DNA of 13,941 nucleotides, taken from assembly GCA_937896705.1 (NCBI GenBank), contig CALBOC010000350.1, positions 1 to 13,941 of the forward strand. Reading direction: 5' to 3'. The DNA is from an uncultured Micrococcaceae bacterium. Lineage in GTDB: Bacteria; Actinomycetota; Actinomycetes; Actinomycetales; Micrococcaceae. The notes beneath the pieces were generated by a model. That model saw only the letters and a list, made by a program, of their open reading frames with translations. It was not told the origin of the DNA and did not search any database. Positions 13,938-13,941 of this stretch are shown here, piece by piece (positions within the stretch are counted from its first letter, which is position 1; the number at the start of each line of letters is the position of its first letter). The translations under genes and the position numbers were made by a program.

Positions 13938-13941
13938 CAAG

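Noticed and set aside
13910..13941. A tRNA gene at the window end
   Set aside because: The T arm and acceptor strand pair with the tmRNA 5' end at 13573-13579, so they are the 3' half of ssrA.

Overview
The window reads as a piece of a high-GC Gram-positive (Actinobacteria) chromosome, most likely from the order Micrococcales. This rests on the alanine- and arginine-rich proteins, the actinobacterial form of the Tad pilus ATPase (Walker A GATQAGKT), and a tmRNA tag ending TDFALAA that is close to the mycobacterial ADSHQRDYALAA. Base composition looks moderate for the phylum (mid-50s % GC by eye, not computed). No species is assigned.

Layout. (1) 15-2383, plus strand: the translation operon infC-rpmI-rplT followed by a TrmH/SpoU-family RNA 2'-O-methyltransferase. 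infC starts at an AUU codon, not at the GTG further in. (2) 2380-5352, minus strand: a 990-residue membrane ATPase with an FHA-like domain, two transmembrane helices, an FtsK/SpoIIIE motor and a degenerate second ATPase domain (EssC/EccC-like). It meets the methyltransferase gene tail to tail in a shared CTAG. (3) 5353-5555: a divergent promoter region with an inverted pair of DnaA-box-like sites. (4) 5556-9972, plus strand: a tightly packed seven-gene Tad/Flp pilus operon (tadA, tadB, tadC, a short Flp-like pilin, two TadE-like and one TadG-like pseudopilin). No prepilin peptidase, TadZ or other assembly gene is present. (5) 10020-11129: prfB (release factor 2) with no programmed frameshift. 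(6) 11325-12515: a thiolase with its own promoter candidate, bounded by hairpins on both sides. (7) 12665-12832: a 55-codon remnant of ftsE that stops just after the Walker A motif. The rest of ftsE and all of ftsX are absent. (8) 12954-13463 smpB and 13573-13937 ssrA (tmRNA), the trans-translation pair.

How the parts fit. Much of the window serves translation: initiation (IF3), two large-subunit proteins, an RNA methyltransferase, termination (RF2) and ribosome rescue (SmpB plus tmRNA). Between these sit envelope functions: the pilus operon and the FtsK-like motor. The order prfB...ftsE-ftsX-smpB-ssrA is conserved in actinobacteria (for example Mycobacterium tuberculosis), so the missing ftsE 3' part and ftsX are the clearest anomaly. 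A deletion appears to have removed the divisome/cell-wall-hydrolase regulator FtsEX from its usual place. What remains is an intact-looking small reading frame whose start codon sits in the loop of a 9-bp inverted repeat. I see no CRISPR array, transposase, integrase, tRNA gene or phage gene.
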